A stretch of 40,601 bases of DNA, taken from NCBI GenBank assembly GCA_937927415.1, contig CALBDS010000021.1:1-40601 (forward strand), read 5' to 3'. The stretch comes from an uncultured Rhodospirillaceae bacterium (GTDB lineage Bacteria; Pseudomonadota; Alphaproteobacteria; Azospirillales; Azospirillaceae). A program made the translations under genes and the position numbers. Positions 25,423 to 33,970 of the stretch are shown here, piece after piece. The stretch's first letter is position 1. Every line of letters starts with the position of its first letter. Under the pieces are notes generated by a model. The model did not search any database. It was not told where the DNA came from and saw only the letters and a program-made list of their open reading frames with translations.

Positions 25423-26934
25423 TCACTTCCAGATGGGCCGCCCGCTGCCGGGCAGGCCGTAATCGGCCCATTTGCGCGACACGGTGTCGATGACGTCATC
25501 GTCCATGCGGATCTTCTCGCCCCATTCGCGCTTGGTTTCGGGGGGCCATTTGTTGGTGGCGTCCAGCCCGACCTTGCCCCCCAGCCCGGAATCGGGCGAG
25601 GCGAAATCGAGATAGTCGATGGGCGTGCCCTCGATCACCGTGATGTCGCGGGCCGGATCCATGCGGGTGGAGATGGCCCACATCACGTCCTTCCAATCGC
25701 GGGCGTTGATGTCATCGTCCACCACGATCACCCATTTGGTGTACATGAACTGGCGCAGGAACGACCACACGCCCATCATCACCCGCTTGGCGTGGCCGGG
25801 ATAGGCCTTCTTCATCGACACCACCGCGATGCGGTAGGAACACCCCTCCGGCGGCAGCCAGAAATCGACGATTTCGGGGAACTGCTGCACCAAGAGCGGG
25901 ATGAACACCTCGTTCAGCGCCTCCCCCAGCACCGACGGCTCGTCGGGGGGCCGCCCGGTGAAGGTGGACAGGTAAATCGGCGCGCGCCGCATGGTCATGC
26001 ACGACACGGTGAAGACCGGGAACTGGTCCACCGAGTTGTAATAGCCGGTGTGGTCGCCGTATGGCCCCTCCGCCGCCGTCTCGTCCAGGCTGACGTGCCC
26101 TTCCAGCACGATTTCCGCCTGGGCCGGCACCTTCAGCGGCACGGTCTTGCAGTCCACCAGCTCCACCTTCTTGCCGCGCAGAAGGCCGGCGAACTGGTAT
26201 TCCGACAGGGTGTCGGGCACCGGGGTCACCGCGGCCAGGATGGTGCCGGGATCGGCCCCCAGCACCACCGCACACGGCAGCGGCTCGCGCTTGCCCGACG
26301 CCGCCCAGCGCCGGTAATGCTGGGCGCCGCCGCGGTGCTTCAGCCAGCGCATGATGGTCTTGTTCCGCCCCAGAACCTGCATGCGGTAGATGCCGAGGTT
26401 GTGGTCATCCTCCCGCTTGCCCGTCGGCCCCTTGGTCACCACCAGCGGCCAGGTGATGAGCGGCGCCGGTTCCCCCGGCCAGCAGCTTTGCACCGGCAGC
26501 CGGCCCAGATCCACCTGATCGCCGGTCAGCACCACCTCCTGGCACGGGGCGGACCCGACGGTGCGCGGCTTCATGGACAGCACGGTCTTGACCAGCGGGA
26601 TCATCTCCAGCGCCTCGCGGAAGCCGCCGGGGGGTTCCGGCTGCTTCAGGAACGCCAGCGTCTCCCCCACCGCCCGCAATTCGTGCGGCTCGCGGTCCAT
26701 GCCCCACGCCACCCGTTCCACCGTGCCGAACAGGTTGACCAGCACCGGCATCTCCGACCGGGTGCCGTCGGCCTTGATCGGGTTCTGGAACAGCACCGCC
26801 GGCCCGCCCTCGGCCAGCAGGCGGGTCTGGATCTCCGTCATCTCCAGGACGGTGGAGACGGGTTCCTTCACCACCACCAGCCGGCCCTGGGCTTCCAGCC
26901 GGTCCATGAAATCGCGCAGCGAGGTATAGGGCAT
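25423..26934 (-). CDS. ubiD: UbiD family decarboxylase, 3-octaprenyl-4-hydroxybenzoate carboxy-lyase
   Basis: This 503-residue enzyme removes the carboxyl group from 3-polyprenyl-4-hydroxybenzoate in ubiquinone synthesis using prenylated FMN, made by a UbiX partner. Diagnostic segments include the SLRDFMDRLEAQGRLV N-terminus, the EGPYGDHTGYYNSVD stretch, and VDDDINARDWKDVMWA. It has the usual family length. The ATG at 26934 gives the standard N-terminus. The other ubiquinone gene here, ubiA, is 2.5 kb away on the same strand but not in the same operon; ubiX is not in the window. Confidence 0.96.
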   Translation of the reverse strand: MPYTSLRDFMDRLEAQGRLVVVKEPVSTVLEMTEIQTRLLAEGGPAVLFQNPIKADGTRSEMPVLVNLFGTVERVAWGMDREPHELRAVGETLAFLKQPEPPGGFREALEMIPLVKTVLSMKPRTVGSAPCQEVVLTGDQVDLGRLPVQSCWPGEPAPLITWPLVVTKGPTGKREDDHNLGIYRMQVLGRNKTIMRWLKHRGGAQHYRRWAASGKREPLPCAVVLGADPGTILAAVTPVPDTLSEYQFAGLLRGKKVELVDCKTVPLKVPAQAEIVLEGHVSLDETAAEGPYGDHTGYYNSVDQFPVFTVSCMTMRRAPIYLSTFTGRPPDEPSVLGEALNEVFIPLLVQQFPEIVDFWLPPEGCSYRIAVVSMKKAYPGHAKRVMMGVWSFLRQFMYTKWVIVVDDDINARDWKDVMWAISTRMDPARDITVIEGTPIDYLDFASPDSGLGGKVGLDATNKWPPETKREWGEKIRMDDDVIDTVSRKWADYGLPGSGRPIWK

Positions 26935-26968
26935 GATCCCTGTCCTGGTCGTATTTATATAAAAGGTG

Positions 26969-27640
26969 TCAGACCGGCAGCAGTCGCCACACAATCGTCT
27001 GCCGCACCGTCCGGTCCTCCAACTCCAGCGAGGTGGGGACGTCATAGACCGCCACCTTCTCGATTCCGTCGCGGGGAACATAGGCCCGCCCCGGATCGCC
27101 GAACAGCACCAGCGTTCCCCCCGCGGCCAAACCGCGCAGCCACGCCGTCACCCGCTCGGCCATCGGGCGTTCGTAACAGACGTCTCCGGCCAGCACCACG
27201 TCGAATCCGGGCAGCGGCCCCCCCACCAGATCATCCCCCGCCGCGTCCAGATCCACACCGCAGGCCGCCGCGTTCAGACGGATCGCCGCCACCGCGAAGG
27301 GGTCGATTTCCGCCGCCAGCGCCCGCGCCGCCCCGGCCTTCAGCGCCGCGATTCCCACCACCCCGGTGCCGGCGGCAAAGTCGAGCACGGTGCGGCCCCG
27401 GACAACCTCCGGGTTATCAAGAACATAGCGCGCCACCGCCTGCCCCCCCGGCCACGCGAAGGCCCAATAGGGTGGGGGCAGGTTGTTGCGGGCCAGCGTG
27501 GCTTCGGTGGCTTCCCACAGCGGCGTGACCTCCGTCGCCAGGTGCAGAGTCACCTCCGGCACCAGCGAGGGAGCGGCCCGAACCGTGTTGCGAAGAACGA
27601 ATTCAGCCGGATCGGATGAGGAGGCGGGGTGATCGGTCAT
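26969..27640 (-). CDS. Class I methyltransferase, ETFB lysine methyltransferase (METTL20)-like
   Basis: This 223-residue SAM methyltransferase has motif I VLDFAAGTG at 85-93, the acidic EID strand around 110, and a DVCYE segment where METTL20/PrmA-like lysine methyltransferases have their substrate loop. The conserved LWEATEATLARNNLPPPYWA (41-60) segment followed by FAWPGGQAVARY is a strong match to the bacterial relatives of ETFB lysine methyltransferase. The substrate, electron-transfer flavoprotein beta, is inferred from family. It lies 34 bp upstream of ubiD on the same strand and likely forms an operon with it. Confidence 0.88.
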   Translation of the reverse strand: MTDHPASSSDPAEFVLRNTVRAAPSLVPEVTLHLATEVTPLWEATEATLARNNLPPPYWAFAWPGGQAVARYVLDNPEVVRGRTVLDFAAGTGVVGIAALKAGAARALAAEIDPFAVAAIRLNAAACGVDLDAAGDDLVGGPLPGFDVVLAGDVCYERPMAERVTAWLRGLAAGGTLVLFGDPGRAYVPRDGIEKVAVYDVPTSLELEDRTVRQTIVWRLLPV

Positions 27641-27677
27641 GGGGAAGTTCTATTGTCCTTTTAAGGTGTTATGACAC

Positions 27678-27686
27678 TTATCCACA
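27678..27686 (+). promoter_or_regulatory. Single perfect DnaA-box-like 9-mer
   Basis: TTATCCACA is a perfect DnaA box, part of the short dyad CTTAT-ccac-ATAAG in an AT-rich intergenic strip (about 27645-27715) between divergent genes. I see no second strict box nearby and no replication genes, so it is not presented as an origin. It may be a DnaA regulatory site or chance. Confidence 0.35.
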
Positions 27687-27782
27687 TAAGGTCAATGTTA
27701 CAGCTTTCAAACGGAGTAGACAGCGGCGAAAACCCGTGTTACCCAAACCCCACAGGGAAGAACGAACAGTGGGATAAACATC

Positions 27783-28739
27783 ATGCGGACAAAAGAGCTT
27801 GGAACCCGGCTTTCCCTTGCCGCACTTCTCGCTCTTAGCCCCCTGGTGGCCCTCCCCGCAAGCGCCGAAGACTGCGTGCGCGTCGTCCGCTCCATCTCCA
27901 GCTTCGACATCCGTGGCGATGCCTGGACGTGGTGGACCTCGGCCGAGGGCGATTACAACCGCGCCCACGCCCCGGCGCGCGGTTCGGTGATGGTGTTCAA
28001 GAAGACCGGGCGCCTCAGCCGCGGTCACGTCTCCCTGGTGTCGGCAGTCCTCAACGACCGCACCGTCCTGGTGGATCATTCCTGGCTTGGCGGGCGCGGC
28101 CTGCGCCGCGGCATGCGGGTCGAGGATGTGTCCCCCCGCAACGACTGGTCCCAGGTGCGCGTGTGGCACGAGCCGGCCCGCCAGATGGGACAGCGCGTGT
28201 ACCCCATCTACGGCTTCATCATGCCCCGCGGCATGGCCCCCGACATGCGCCAGCCGGACATCCGCCAGCCCGATCTGCGCTTCGCCGTCGCCCCGCGCGG
28301 TCGCGCCCCCGCCCCGGCGGTGGAGATGCGCACCGCGGCGCTGAAGGTGGTTCCCGGCCACAAGCCCGGCCAACACGCCGGGATGATGGTCGCCTCCCTG
28401 CCGCAGCCGGCGGTCATGGTGAAGGGCGGCGCCGTCACGCCGGGCCACAAGCCGGGCATCACCCCGGTGGCGCTGACCGCCGCCGCACCGGCCGATACCG
28501 TCGTGGCAGCACTGGTGCCGGCCCGCAAGCCGGGCCAGGGTCCCGTCCACGCCGTTCCGGTGGCTGCCCTGCCCGAGGCAGCAGCCGGTGTCCTGCCCGC
28601 CCGCAAGCCCGCTGCCCACGGCTCGGCCACCCCGTCGCTGGTCGCCACCATCGAGGGCGTGCGCGCCGCCGTCCCCACCCGCAAGCCCGGCACCCCGCTG
28701 ATCGAAAACGAGCAGGTCGCGGACGCCTTTCTGCGCTAA
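27783..28739 (+). CDS. Secreted CHAP-domain protein with KPG-repeat tail
   Basis: This 318-residue protein has a Sec signal peptide (residues 1-28, cleavage after PASA). A CHAP (NlpC/P60-like amidase) domain follows, with catalytic C31 in DCVRVVRS and H82 in RGHVSLVSAV; such domains cut peptidoglycan peptide bonds. From about residue 180 the protein is a Pro/Ala-rich linker holding five spaced HKPG/RKP(G/A) motifs (PGHKPGQ, PGHKPGI, PARKPGQ, PARKPAA, PTRKPGT). The repeats may contact the cell wall or act as a spacer. The catalytic cysteine sits unusually close to the signal cleavage site. I do not recognise a named family member. Confidence 0.85.
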   Translation: MRTKELGTRLSLAALLALSPLVALPASAEDCVRVVRSISSFDIRGDAWTWWTSAEGDYNRAHAPARGSVMVFKKTGRLSRGHVSLVSAVLNDRTVLVDHSWLGGRGLRRGMRVEDVSPRNDWSQVRVWHEPARQMGQRVYPIYGFIMPRGMAPDMRQPDIRQPDLRFAVAPRGRAPAPAVEMRTAALKVVPGHKPGQHAGMMVASLPQPAVMVKGGAVTPGHKPGITPVALTAAAPADTVVAALVPARKPGQGPVHAVPVAALPEAAAGVLPARKPAAHGSATPSLVATIEGVRAAVPTRKPGTPLIENEQVADAFLR

Positions 28740-28800
28740 AGGGCTTGGCCCTCCCCGTTTTTGAAAAAGCCCGTACACAGGGCGGTGTTGCACCGTTTCC

Positions 28801-28830
28801 CTGACATCTCCTCGGCTCATCCTTTATGAT
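28801..28830 (+). promoter_or_regulatory. Sigma-70-type promoter of rubrerythrin
   Basis: CTGACA, an 18-bp spacer and TATGAT match 5 of 6 bases at both the -35 and -10 elements. They lie 54 bp upstream of the rubrerythrin start. Nothing resembling an OxyR or Fur site was clear. Confidence 0.55.
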
Positions 28831-28884
28831 GGCGGCACACACACACCATTGTGCTGACCAACAATTCCATAAGGATGCGCCGTT

Positions 28885-29385
28885 ATGAGCACCCAGGACG
28901 ATCTTCAGGAAGCCTTCGCCGGTGAAAGCCAGGCCAACCGCCGCTATCTCGCCTATGGGGAGCAGGCGGCCAACGACGGCTTTCCGGTGGTGGCGAAGCT
29001 GTTCCGCGCCGTGGCCGCGGCGGAAACCATTCATGCGCTGGCGCATCTGCGCGCCATGGATGGGGTGAAGGACACCGCCGCCAATCTGGCCGAGGCCATG
29101 GACGGCGAGCACCACGAATTCACCGAGATGTACCCGCCCATGGTGGAACACGCCAAGGCCGAGGGCAACAAGCGCGCCGAACGCGCCATGACCTTCGCGC
29201 TGGAGGTGGAGAAGGTCCATTACGGCCTGTTCAAACAGGCGCTGGCGGCGGTGGCCGCGGGCAGCGATCTGGAGGACGCCACCATCCGCGTCTGCCCGGT
29301 GTGCGGCCACACCGTCATCGGCGACGCCCCCGACCACTGTCCCATCTGCAAGGTGAAGGGCGAACGCTTCAGCGAAATCGCCTGA
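28885..29385 (+). CDS. Rubrerythrin
   Basis: This 166-residue protein joins a ferritin-like diiron domain (E14, E47-x2-H50, EVEKVHYG near residue 110) to a C-terminal rubredoxin-like iron centre with C137, C140, C152 and C155. It acts as a hydrogen-peroxide reductase in the cytoplasm, protecting against oxidative stress. The gene is complete, starts at the ATG after ATAAGGATGCGCCGTT, and is a single-gene unit with its own promoter upstream and a strong terminator downstream. Confidence 0.95.
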   Translation: MSTQDDLQEAFAGESQANRRYLAYGEQAANDGFPVVAKLFRAVAAAETIHALAHLRAMDGVKDTAANLAEAMDGEHHEFTEMYPPMVEHAKAEGNKRAERAMTFALEVEKVHYGLFKQALAAVAAGSDLEDATIRVCPVCGHTVIGDAPDHCPICKVKGERFSEIA

Positions 29386-29401
29386 TCCCATCGGCAGCGC
29401 A

Positions 29402-29444
29402 GGCCCGTTCCGCCACGTGCGGAACGGGCCACGCCGTCCTTTTT
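29402..29444 (+). terminator. Bidirectional terminator between rubrerythrin and ubiA
   Basis: A perfect 12-bp inverted repeat GGCCCGTTCCGC / GCGGAACGGGCC surrounds the 5-nt loop CACGT, followed by a T-run at 29440-29444. It sits in a convergent gap and can serve both rubrerythrin and ubiA. Confidence 0.9.
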
Positions 29445-30366
29445 ACAGCACCCGCCCGGCCACGATGGCGGCCAGCACCAGCCAGCCGAACAGGCGGTTG
29501 GATTTGAACTTTGCCAGACAATCGTTCTGGTCGTCGGGGTTCCACGTCGCCACCTGCCACGCCAGTTGCAGGCACGCCGCCCCCATCAGCAGCCGGAACC
29601 AGCCGTTGAGGTCCGCCAGCATCCCCGCCGCCAGCAACCCGCCAAAGGTCAGGGTGTAGAAGGCGTAGATCCAGATCTTCGACTGCTCGCCCAGCCGCAG
29701 GGCGGTGGATTTCACCCCGATGCGGGCGTCATCCTCCTTGTCCTGATGGGCATAGATGGTGTCGTAGCCCAGCGTCCACACGATACCGGCGGCGTACAGC
29801 GCCAGCGCCGGGGCATCCAGTTGCCCCCGCACCGCCGTCCACCCCACCAGCGCCCCCCAGTTGAAGGTCAGGCCCAGGAACGCCTGCGGCCACCACGTGA
29901 TGCGCTTCATCAGCGGGTACGTGAAGACCAGCACCAGCGACAGCGCCCCCCACCCGATGGTGGCCGGGTTGAACTGCACCAGCACCAGAAGCCCCAGCAG
30001 CAGTTGCAGCCCCAGAAAGGCCAGCGCCTGCCTCACCGACACCTGCCCGCTGGGGATCGGCCGGCTGCGGGTGCGCTCGACCATGGCGTCGAACTTGCGG
30101 TCCAGGATGTCGTTGACGGTGCAGCCGGCCCCGCGCATCACCACCGACCCCACGGCAAACAGCACGAAGAACCACAGGTTCTGCCAGCCGGGTGCGGCCA
30201 GGGCGGCACTCCACCAGCAGGGGAACAGCAACAGCCACGTGCCGGTGGGCCGGTCCAGCCGGGCCAGCCGCAGATAGGGGCGGACGGCGGCGGGCATCCA
30301 GCGATCGACCCACCCGTCGGCGGGAATGTCAGTGAAACCGGCGGCGGTGGGAGGGGCGGAGGTCAT
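29443..30366 (-). CDS. ubiA: 4-hydroxybenzoate octaprenyltransferase UbiA
   Basis: This 307-residue membrane prenyltransferase has about nine hydrophobic segments. It transfers the polyprenyl chain to 4-hydroxybenzoate in ubiquinone synthesis. Both aspartate-rich motifs are visible: NDILDRKFD (85-93) and a second with YAHQDKEDDARIGVKS. I choose the ATG at 30366 because the UbiA-like sequence begins soon after and the longer open frame is the antisense of the kinase gene. It is monocistronic, divergent from the histidine kinase at 30544. Confidence 0.96.
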   Translation of the reverse strand: MTSAPPTAAGFTDIPADGWVDRWMPAAVRPYLRLARLDRPTGTWLLLFPCWWSAALAAPGWQNLWFFVLFAVGSVVMRGAGCTVNDILDRKFDAMVERTRSRPIPSGQVSVRQALAFLGLQLLLGLLVLVQFNPATIGWGALSLVLVFTYPLMKRITWWPQAFLGLTFNWGALVGWTAVRGQLDAPALALYAAGIVWTLGYDTIYAHQDKEDDARIGVKSTALRLGEQSKIWIYAFYTLTFGGLLAAGMLADLNGWFRLLMGAACLQLAWQVATWNPDDQNDCLAKFKSNRLFGWLVLAAIVAGRVL

Positions 30367-30543
30367 GGCGGCACCCGTTGCAGAACGGCACATACACGGC
30401 AGGAAAGCCGGCGGCAGCCTATCCCCCGCCCCCGCCGGCGGCAAGAGTTCGGAACGGACCCGCCCCCAGGGCGTTGGGAAAGAACTTGCCGTCCGCCACA
30501 GGGTTCCGCACACTCCGGTTGCACGCAGAAATAAGCATTCGGC

Positions 30544-33075
30544 ATGCTGACACCACGCCAACTTCTCATTCCGGTCGCCGCCGCATTGCTGCCGGTAGCA
30601 CTGTTCACGGCGGTGATTCTGGCCCTGTTCGACCGGCAGGAACGGCAGCGGGTGGAACAGCAATTGACCACCGCCGCCGCCATGGTGGCCGGGGCGGTGG
30701 ACCGTCAGCTTCAGCGGGAATTGGCTGGGCTGTCCGCGCTGGCCAGCGCCGAGTCCCTTGATTCCGGCGACCTCATCGCCTTCGACCGCCACGCCCGCCG
30801 GGCGGTGGCAACCAACGGGGCATGGCTGTCGGTGGTTCTGACCGACGGCGAACGGATCCTCGTCAACAGCCGCCTGCCGCCGCGGACCGTGGGGCAGGCC
30901 GTGCAGTTTCCCGACCAGATCGGCCGGGTGCTGCAGGACGGTGTTACCGTGATTTCCGGGGTGCTGTCCCTGCCGGACCGCTTTACCGAGCCGGTTGTGG
31001 CGCTGCGCGTGCCGGTGCGGCGGGAAGGGACGGTCCACTACGTCCTGTCCGCCGCGGTGTCGCCCACCCTGTTCCTGGCGGCCCTGTCGGAATCGCGCGC
31101 CTGGCTCGGCACCGGCGCTGCGGAGGCGGACATCCCCCCGGCCGGCGGTGACGGGCGGGTGCTGCTGTTCGACCGCAGCCAGCGACTCATTGCCCGCATG
31201 CCGGCCGGCGGCCCGGTGGATCCGTTGATCGGACGCCCGGTGTCCGACGCCGTTCCCCTGCCCCATCCCTTGCCCGCCGGGGTTCTGAAAACCCATGGAG
31301 CCGATGGGGCACCGTTGTTCATCGCCGCCGCCACCGCCCCCATCAGCGGCTGGACCGCGCTGACGGCCCTGACCGAAGCGGAGTTCACCGCCCGCCTGCA
31401 TCATGCCGAATGGCTGATCCACGGCGGCGCGCTGGCGGCGTTGCTGCTGGCGGTGCTGCTGGCGGTGGTGGTCATCGGCACCCTGGTCCGCCGCCAGGAA
31501 ACCGAACGGCACCTGGAGGCTCTGAACCACGCAAAGGAGGCGGAGCGGCGCCTGAGCGACATCGCCGCCAACCTGCCCGGCGTGGTGTTCCGCTGCGAAC
31601 GGCACGCCGACGGGACGGAATGGTACAGCTACCTCAGCGGCGGCGTGACCAGCGCGCTGAACCTGCCCGATCGCCTGCTGGACACCCGCCCGCTGCCGGC
31701 GGAGGAGCTGGCCGCGCATATGACCCCGGAATCCCGCGACCATTGGCAGGCGGCGATAACCGCCAGCGCCCGCCTGCTGGAGCCGCTGCGGGTGGAAGGC
31801 GACATAGTGGACCGCGACGGCCACACCCGCCGTTTCCGCGCCCAGGCGGCGGTGCGGCGGAGCGGGGACGGCCGCACCGTGTGGGACGGCGTGCTGATGG
31901 ACATCACCGGCCAGATCGAAGCCGCCCGCGCCAGCCGGGAACAGGCCGAGCGGCTGGCCGTGGCCCTGGAATGCGCCGAAGCGGGCCTGTGGGACTGGGA
32001 CCTCACCACCGCCCGCCTCACTTGGTCGGACAGCTTGTGGCGGCTGTTCGGTTTCGATGCACCACTGACCAAGCCGTCCCTGGCCATGCTGGCCGCCCGC
32101 ATCGAGCCGGAAGACCGCGAGGATTATTGGCAGGCGGTCAACACCGCCGCCACCGCCGCCGCCCCCCTGTATGTGGAGTTCCGCTTCCGCCGGCCCGACG
32201 GCACCCTGCGGTGGGCGGCGTCCATCGGCCGGGTCTTTTCCCACGAGGACGGCGCCCCCCGCCGCATGACCGGCATCACCATCGACATCACCGACCAGAA
32301 GCGCATCCGCGAAGAGCTGCATCAGGCCAAGGAGCAGGCGGAACGCGCCAACATCGCCAAATCCAAATTCCTGGCCGCCGCCAGCCACGACCTGCGCCAG
32401 CCGGTGCAATCGCTGCTGTTCTTCATCCATGTGCTGAAGGAACGGCTGACCGGCCACGATGCCCGCCCGCTGGTGCAGACCATGGAACAGGCGCTGGACG
32501 CGCTGAAAGGGCTGCTGGACGGCATCCTCGACCTGTCCAAGCTGGATGCTGGGGTGGTGACGCCGGCCATGGTCCCCTTCCCCATCGCCACCCTGCTGGA
32601 CCGTCTGCACACCCAGTACGCCGGCCAGTTCGCCGCCAAGGGCCTGCGGCTGACCGTGTGCCCGTCGCCGGCGGTGGTGTTCAGCGACCCCACGCTGCTG
32701 GGGCGGATTCTCGGCAACCTGATCGAGAACGCCCTGAAATACACCCCGTCCGGGCGGGTTCTGGTCGGTTGCCGCCCGCGGGTCGATAGCGTGCGGGTGG
32801 AGGTGTGGGACACCGGCCCCGGCATTCCGCCCGACCAGTTGACCGTGATTTTCGAGGAGTTCGTACAGATCGGCAATCCCGAGCGCGACCGCGCCCACGG
32901 TCTGGGCCTGGGCCTTGCCATCGTGCGGCGGCTGTCGGCGCTGCTGAACCATCCGGTGACGGTGCGGTCCCGGCCGGGGCACGGATCGGTGTTCGCGGTG
33001 GAGGTGCCCCGCGCCCGCCGCACCCCGCCCCCGCCGCAGGGAAAGACATCCCCAGACGGCGCGGATGGGCTATAG
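30544..33075 (+). CDS. Sensor histidine kinase with two PAS domains, no receiver
   Basis: This 843-residue kinase has an N-terminal TM (8-28), a periplasmic sensor region to about 285, and a second TM (292-315). Two PAS domains follow (about 335-460 and 470-590, with GLWDWDLTT and PDGTLRWAASIGRVF PAC strands). The HisKA box is AASHDLRQPV with H615, and HATPase_c has N729, D756 and GLGLGL. The HisKA/ATPase core strongly resembles that of the hybrid kinase at 18081, but there is no receiver domain here. No response-regulator gene is adjacent, so the partner is elsewhere. The ribosome binding site at 30544 is weak; a shorter start is possible. Confidence 0.93.
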   Translation: MLTPRQLLIPVAAALLPVALFTAVILALFDRQERQRVEQQLTTAAAMVAGAVDRQLQRELAGLSALASAESLDSGDLIAFDRHARRAVATNGAWLSVVLTDGERILVNSRLPPRTVGQAVQFPDQIGRVLQDGVTVISGVLSLPDRFTEPVVALRVPVRREGTVHYVLSAAVSPTLFLAALSESRAWLGTGAAEADIPPAGGDGRVLLFDRSQRLIARMPAGGPVDPLIGRPVSDAVPLPHPLPAGVLKTHGADGAPLFIAAATAPISGWTALTALTEAEFTARLHHAEWLIHGGALAALLLAVLLAVVVIGTLVRRQETERHLEALNHAKEAERRLSDIAANLPGVVFRCERHADGTEWYSYLSGGVTSALNLPDRLLDTRPLPAEELAAHMTPESRDHWQAAITASARLLEPLRVEGDIVDRDGHTRRFRAQAAVRRSGDGRTVWDGVLMDITGQIEAARASREQAERLAVALECAEAGLWDWDLTTARLTWSDSLWRLFGFDAPLTKPSLAMLAARIEPEDREDYWQAVNTAATAAAPLYVEFRFRRPDGTLRWAASIGRVFSHEDGAPRRMTGITIDITDQKRIREELHQAKEQAERANIAKSKFLAAASHDLRQPVQSLLFFIHVLKERLTGHDARPLVQTMEQALDALKGLLDGILDLSKLDAGVVTPAMVPFPIATLLDRLHTQYAGQFAAKGLRLTVCPSPAVVFSDPTLLGRILGNLIENALKYTPSGRVLVGCRPRVDSVRVEVWDTGPGIPPDQLTVIFEEFVQIGNPERDRAHGLGLGLAIVRRLSALLNHPVTVRSRPGHGSVFAVEVPRARRTPPPPQGKTSPDGADGL

Positions 33076-33118
33076 TGCCCTCCTCAAGAACCGATCAGGC
33101 CACACCCGGAACGCCGAC

Positions 33119-33928
33119 ATGCAGGAAGACCGCCCGCGCACCCGCCTTTACGTGGACAGCCCACTCGTGGCCGGACAGGCCGTGGGGCTGGACCACGAAC
33201 GCGCCCATTTTCTGCGCCATGTCCTGCGGCTGGACCGGGGCGACGCGGTGGCGGTGTTCAACGGCCGTGACGGCGAATGGCTGGCCCGCATCGACGGATT
33301 CGGCAAGGGCTGGTGCTCGCTGGAAGCCGTCCACCAGCGCCGCCCCCAGGCCGATGCCGCCGACCTGTGGCTGGCCTTCGCCCCCATCAAGCGCGGGCGC
33401 ATCGACCTCGTGGCCGAAAAGGCCAGCGAGCTGGGGGCGTCGAAGCTGTGGCCGGTGTTCACCCGCCGCACCGACCCCAACCGGGTCAACATGGACCGCC
33501 TGCGCGCCAACGCGGTGGAGGCGGCGGAACAGTCCGAGCGCCTGACCGTCCCCGATCTGGAAGAACCGCTGCCGCTGGACAAGGTTCTGGCGCTCTGGCC
33601 CCACGAGCGCACCCTGTTCCTGTGCGCCGAGGCGGGGGAGGCCCGCCCCATCGCCCGCGTCCTGGCCGATTTCGCCGAATCCCGCCCGCTGGAGTCCGCC
33701 CCGCCGCCGGTGGGTTTCCTGGTCGGGCCGGAGGGCGGCTTTGCGCCGGAAGAGCTTGACGCCCTTCGCAAACTCCCCTTTGTTGTCCCGGTCGGGCTGG
33801 GGCCGCGGGTCCTGCGCGCCGACACCGCGGCGCTGGCGGCCCTCACCTGCTGGCAGGCCATCGCCGGGGACTGGGCCGTGGAGGGGGAGGCCGGACGCCC
33901 GCCGTTCCGCCAGCCGGCCCAGCCCTGA
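33119..33928 (+). CDS. rsmE: 16S rRNA m3U1498 methyltransferase RsmE
   Basis: This 269-residue SPOUT-fold enzyme methylates U1498 of 16S rRNA in assembled 30S subunits. The N-terminal PUA-like region has DHERAHFLRHVLRL. The knot motifs GPEGGFAPEEL and VGLGPRVLRADTAALAALT near the C-terminus define the family. The start at 33119 matches the family N-terminus; the earlier frame start at 33065 lies inside the kinase gene. It sits 42 bp upstream of gshA. Confidence 0.96.
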   Translation: MQEDRPRTRLYVDSPLVAGQAVGLDHERAHFLRHVLRLDRGDAVAVFNGRDGEWLARIDGFGKGWCSLEAVHQRRPQADAADLWLAFAPIKRGRIDLVAEKASELGASKLWPVFTRRTDPNRVNMDRLRANAVEAAEQSERLTVPDLEEPLPLDKVLALWPHERTLFLCAEAGEARPIARVLADFAESRPLESAPPPVGFLVGPEGGFAPEELDALRKLPFVVPVGLGPRVLRADTAALAALTCWQAIAGDWAVEGEAGRPPFRQPAQP

Positions 33929-33970
33929 CCCGCACGAACCATTCCGCACCCCGCAAACCCCGGAGCCGTC

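Noticed and set aside
29443..32982. Very long minus-strand open frame (1,179 codons) ending in UbiA
   Set aside because: Only the part from 30366 down is UbiA-like. The rest is antisense to the histidine kinase and has the low-complexity look of GC-rich shadow frames.
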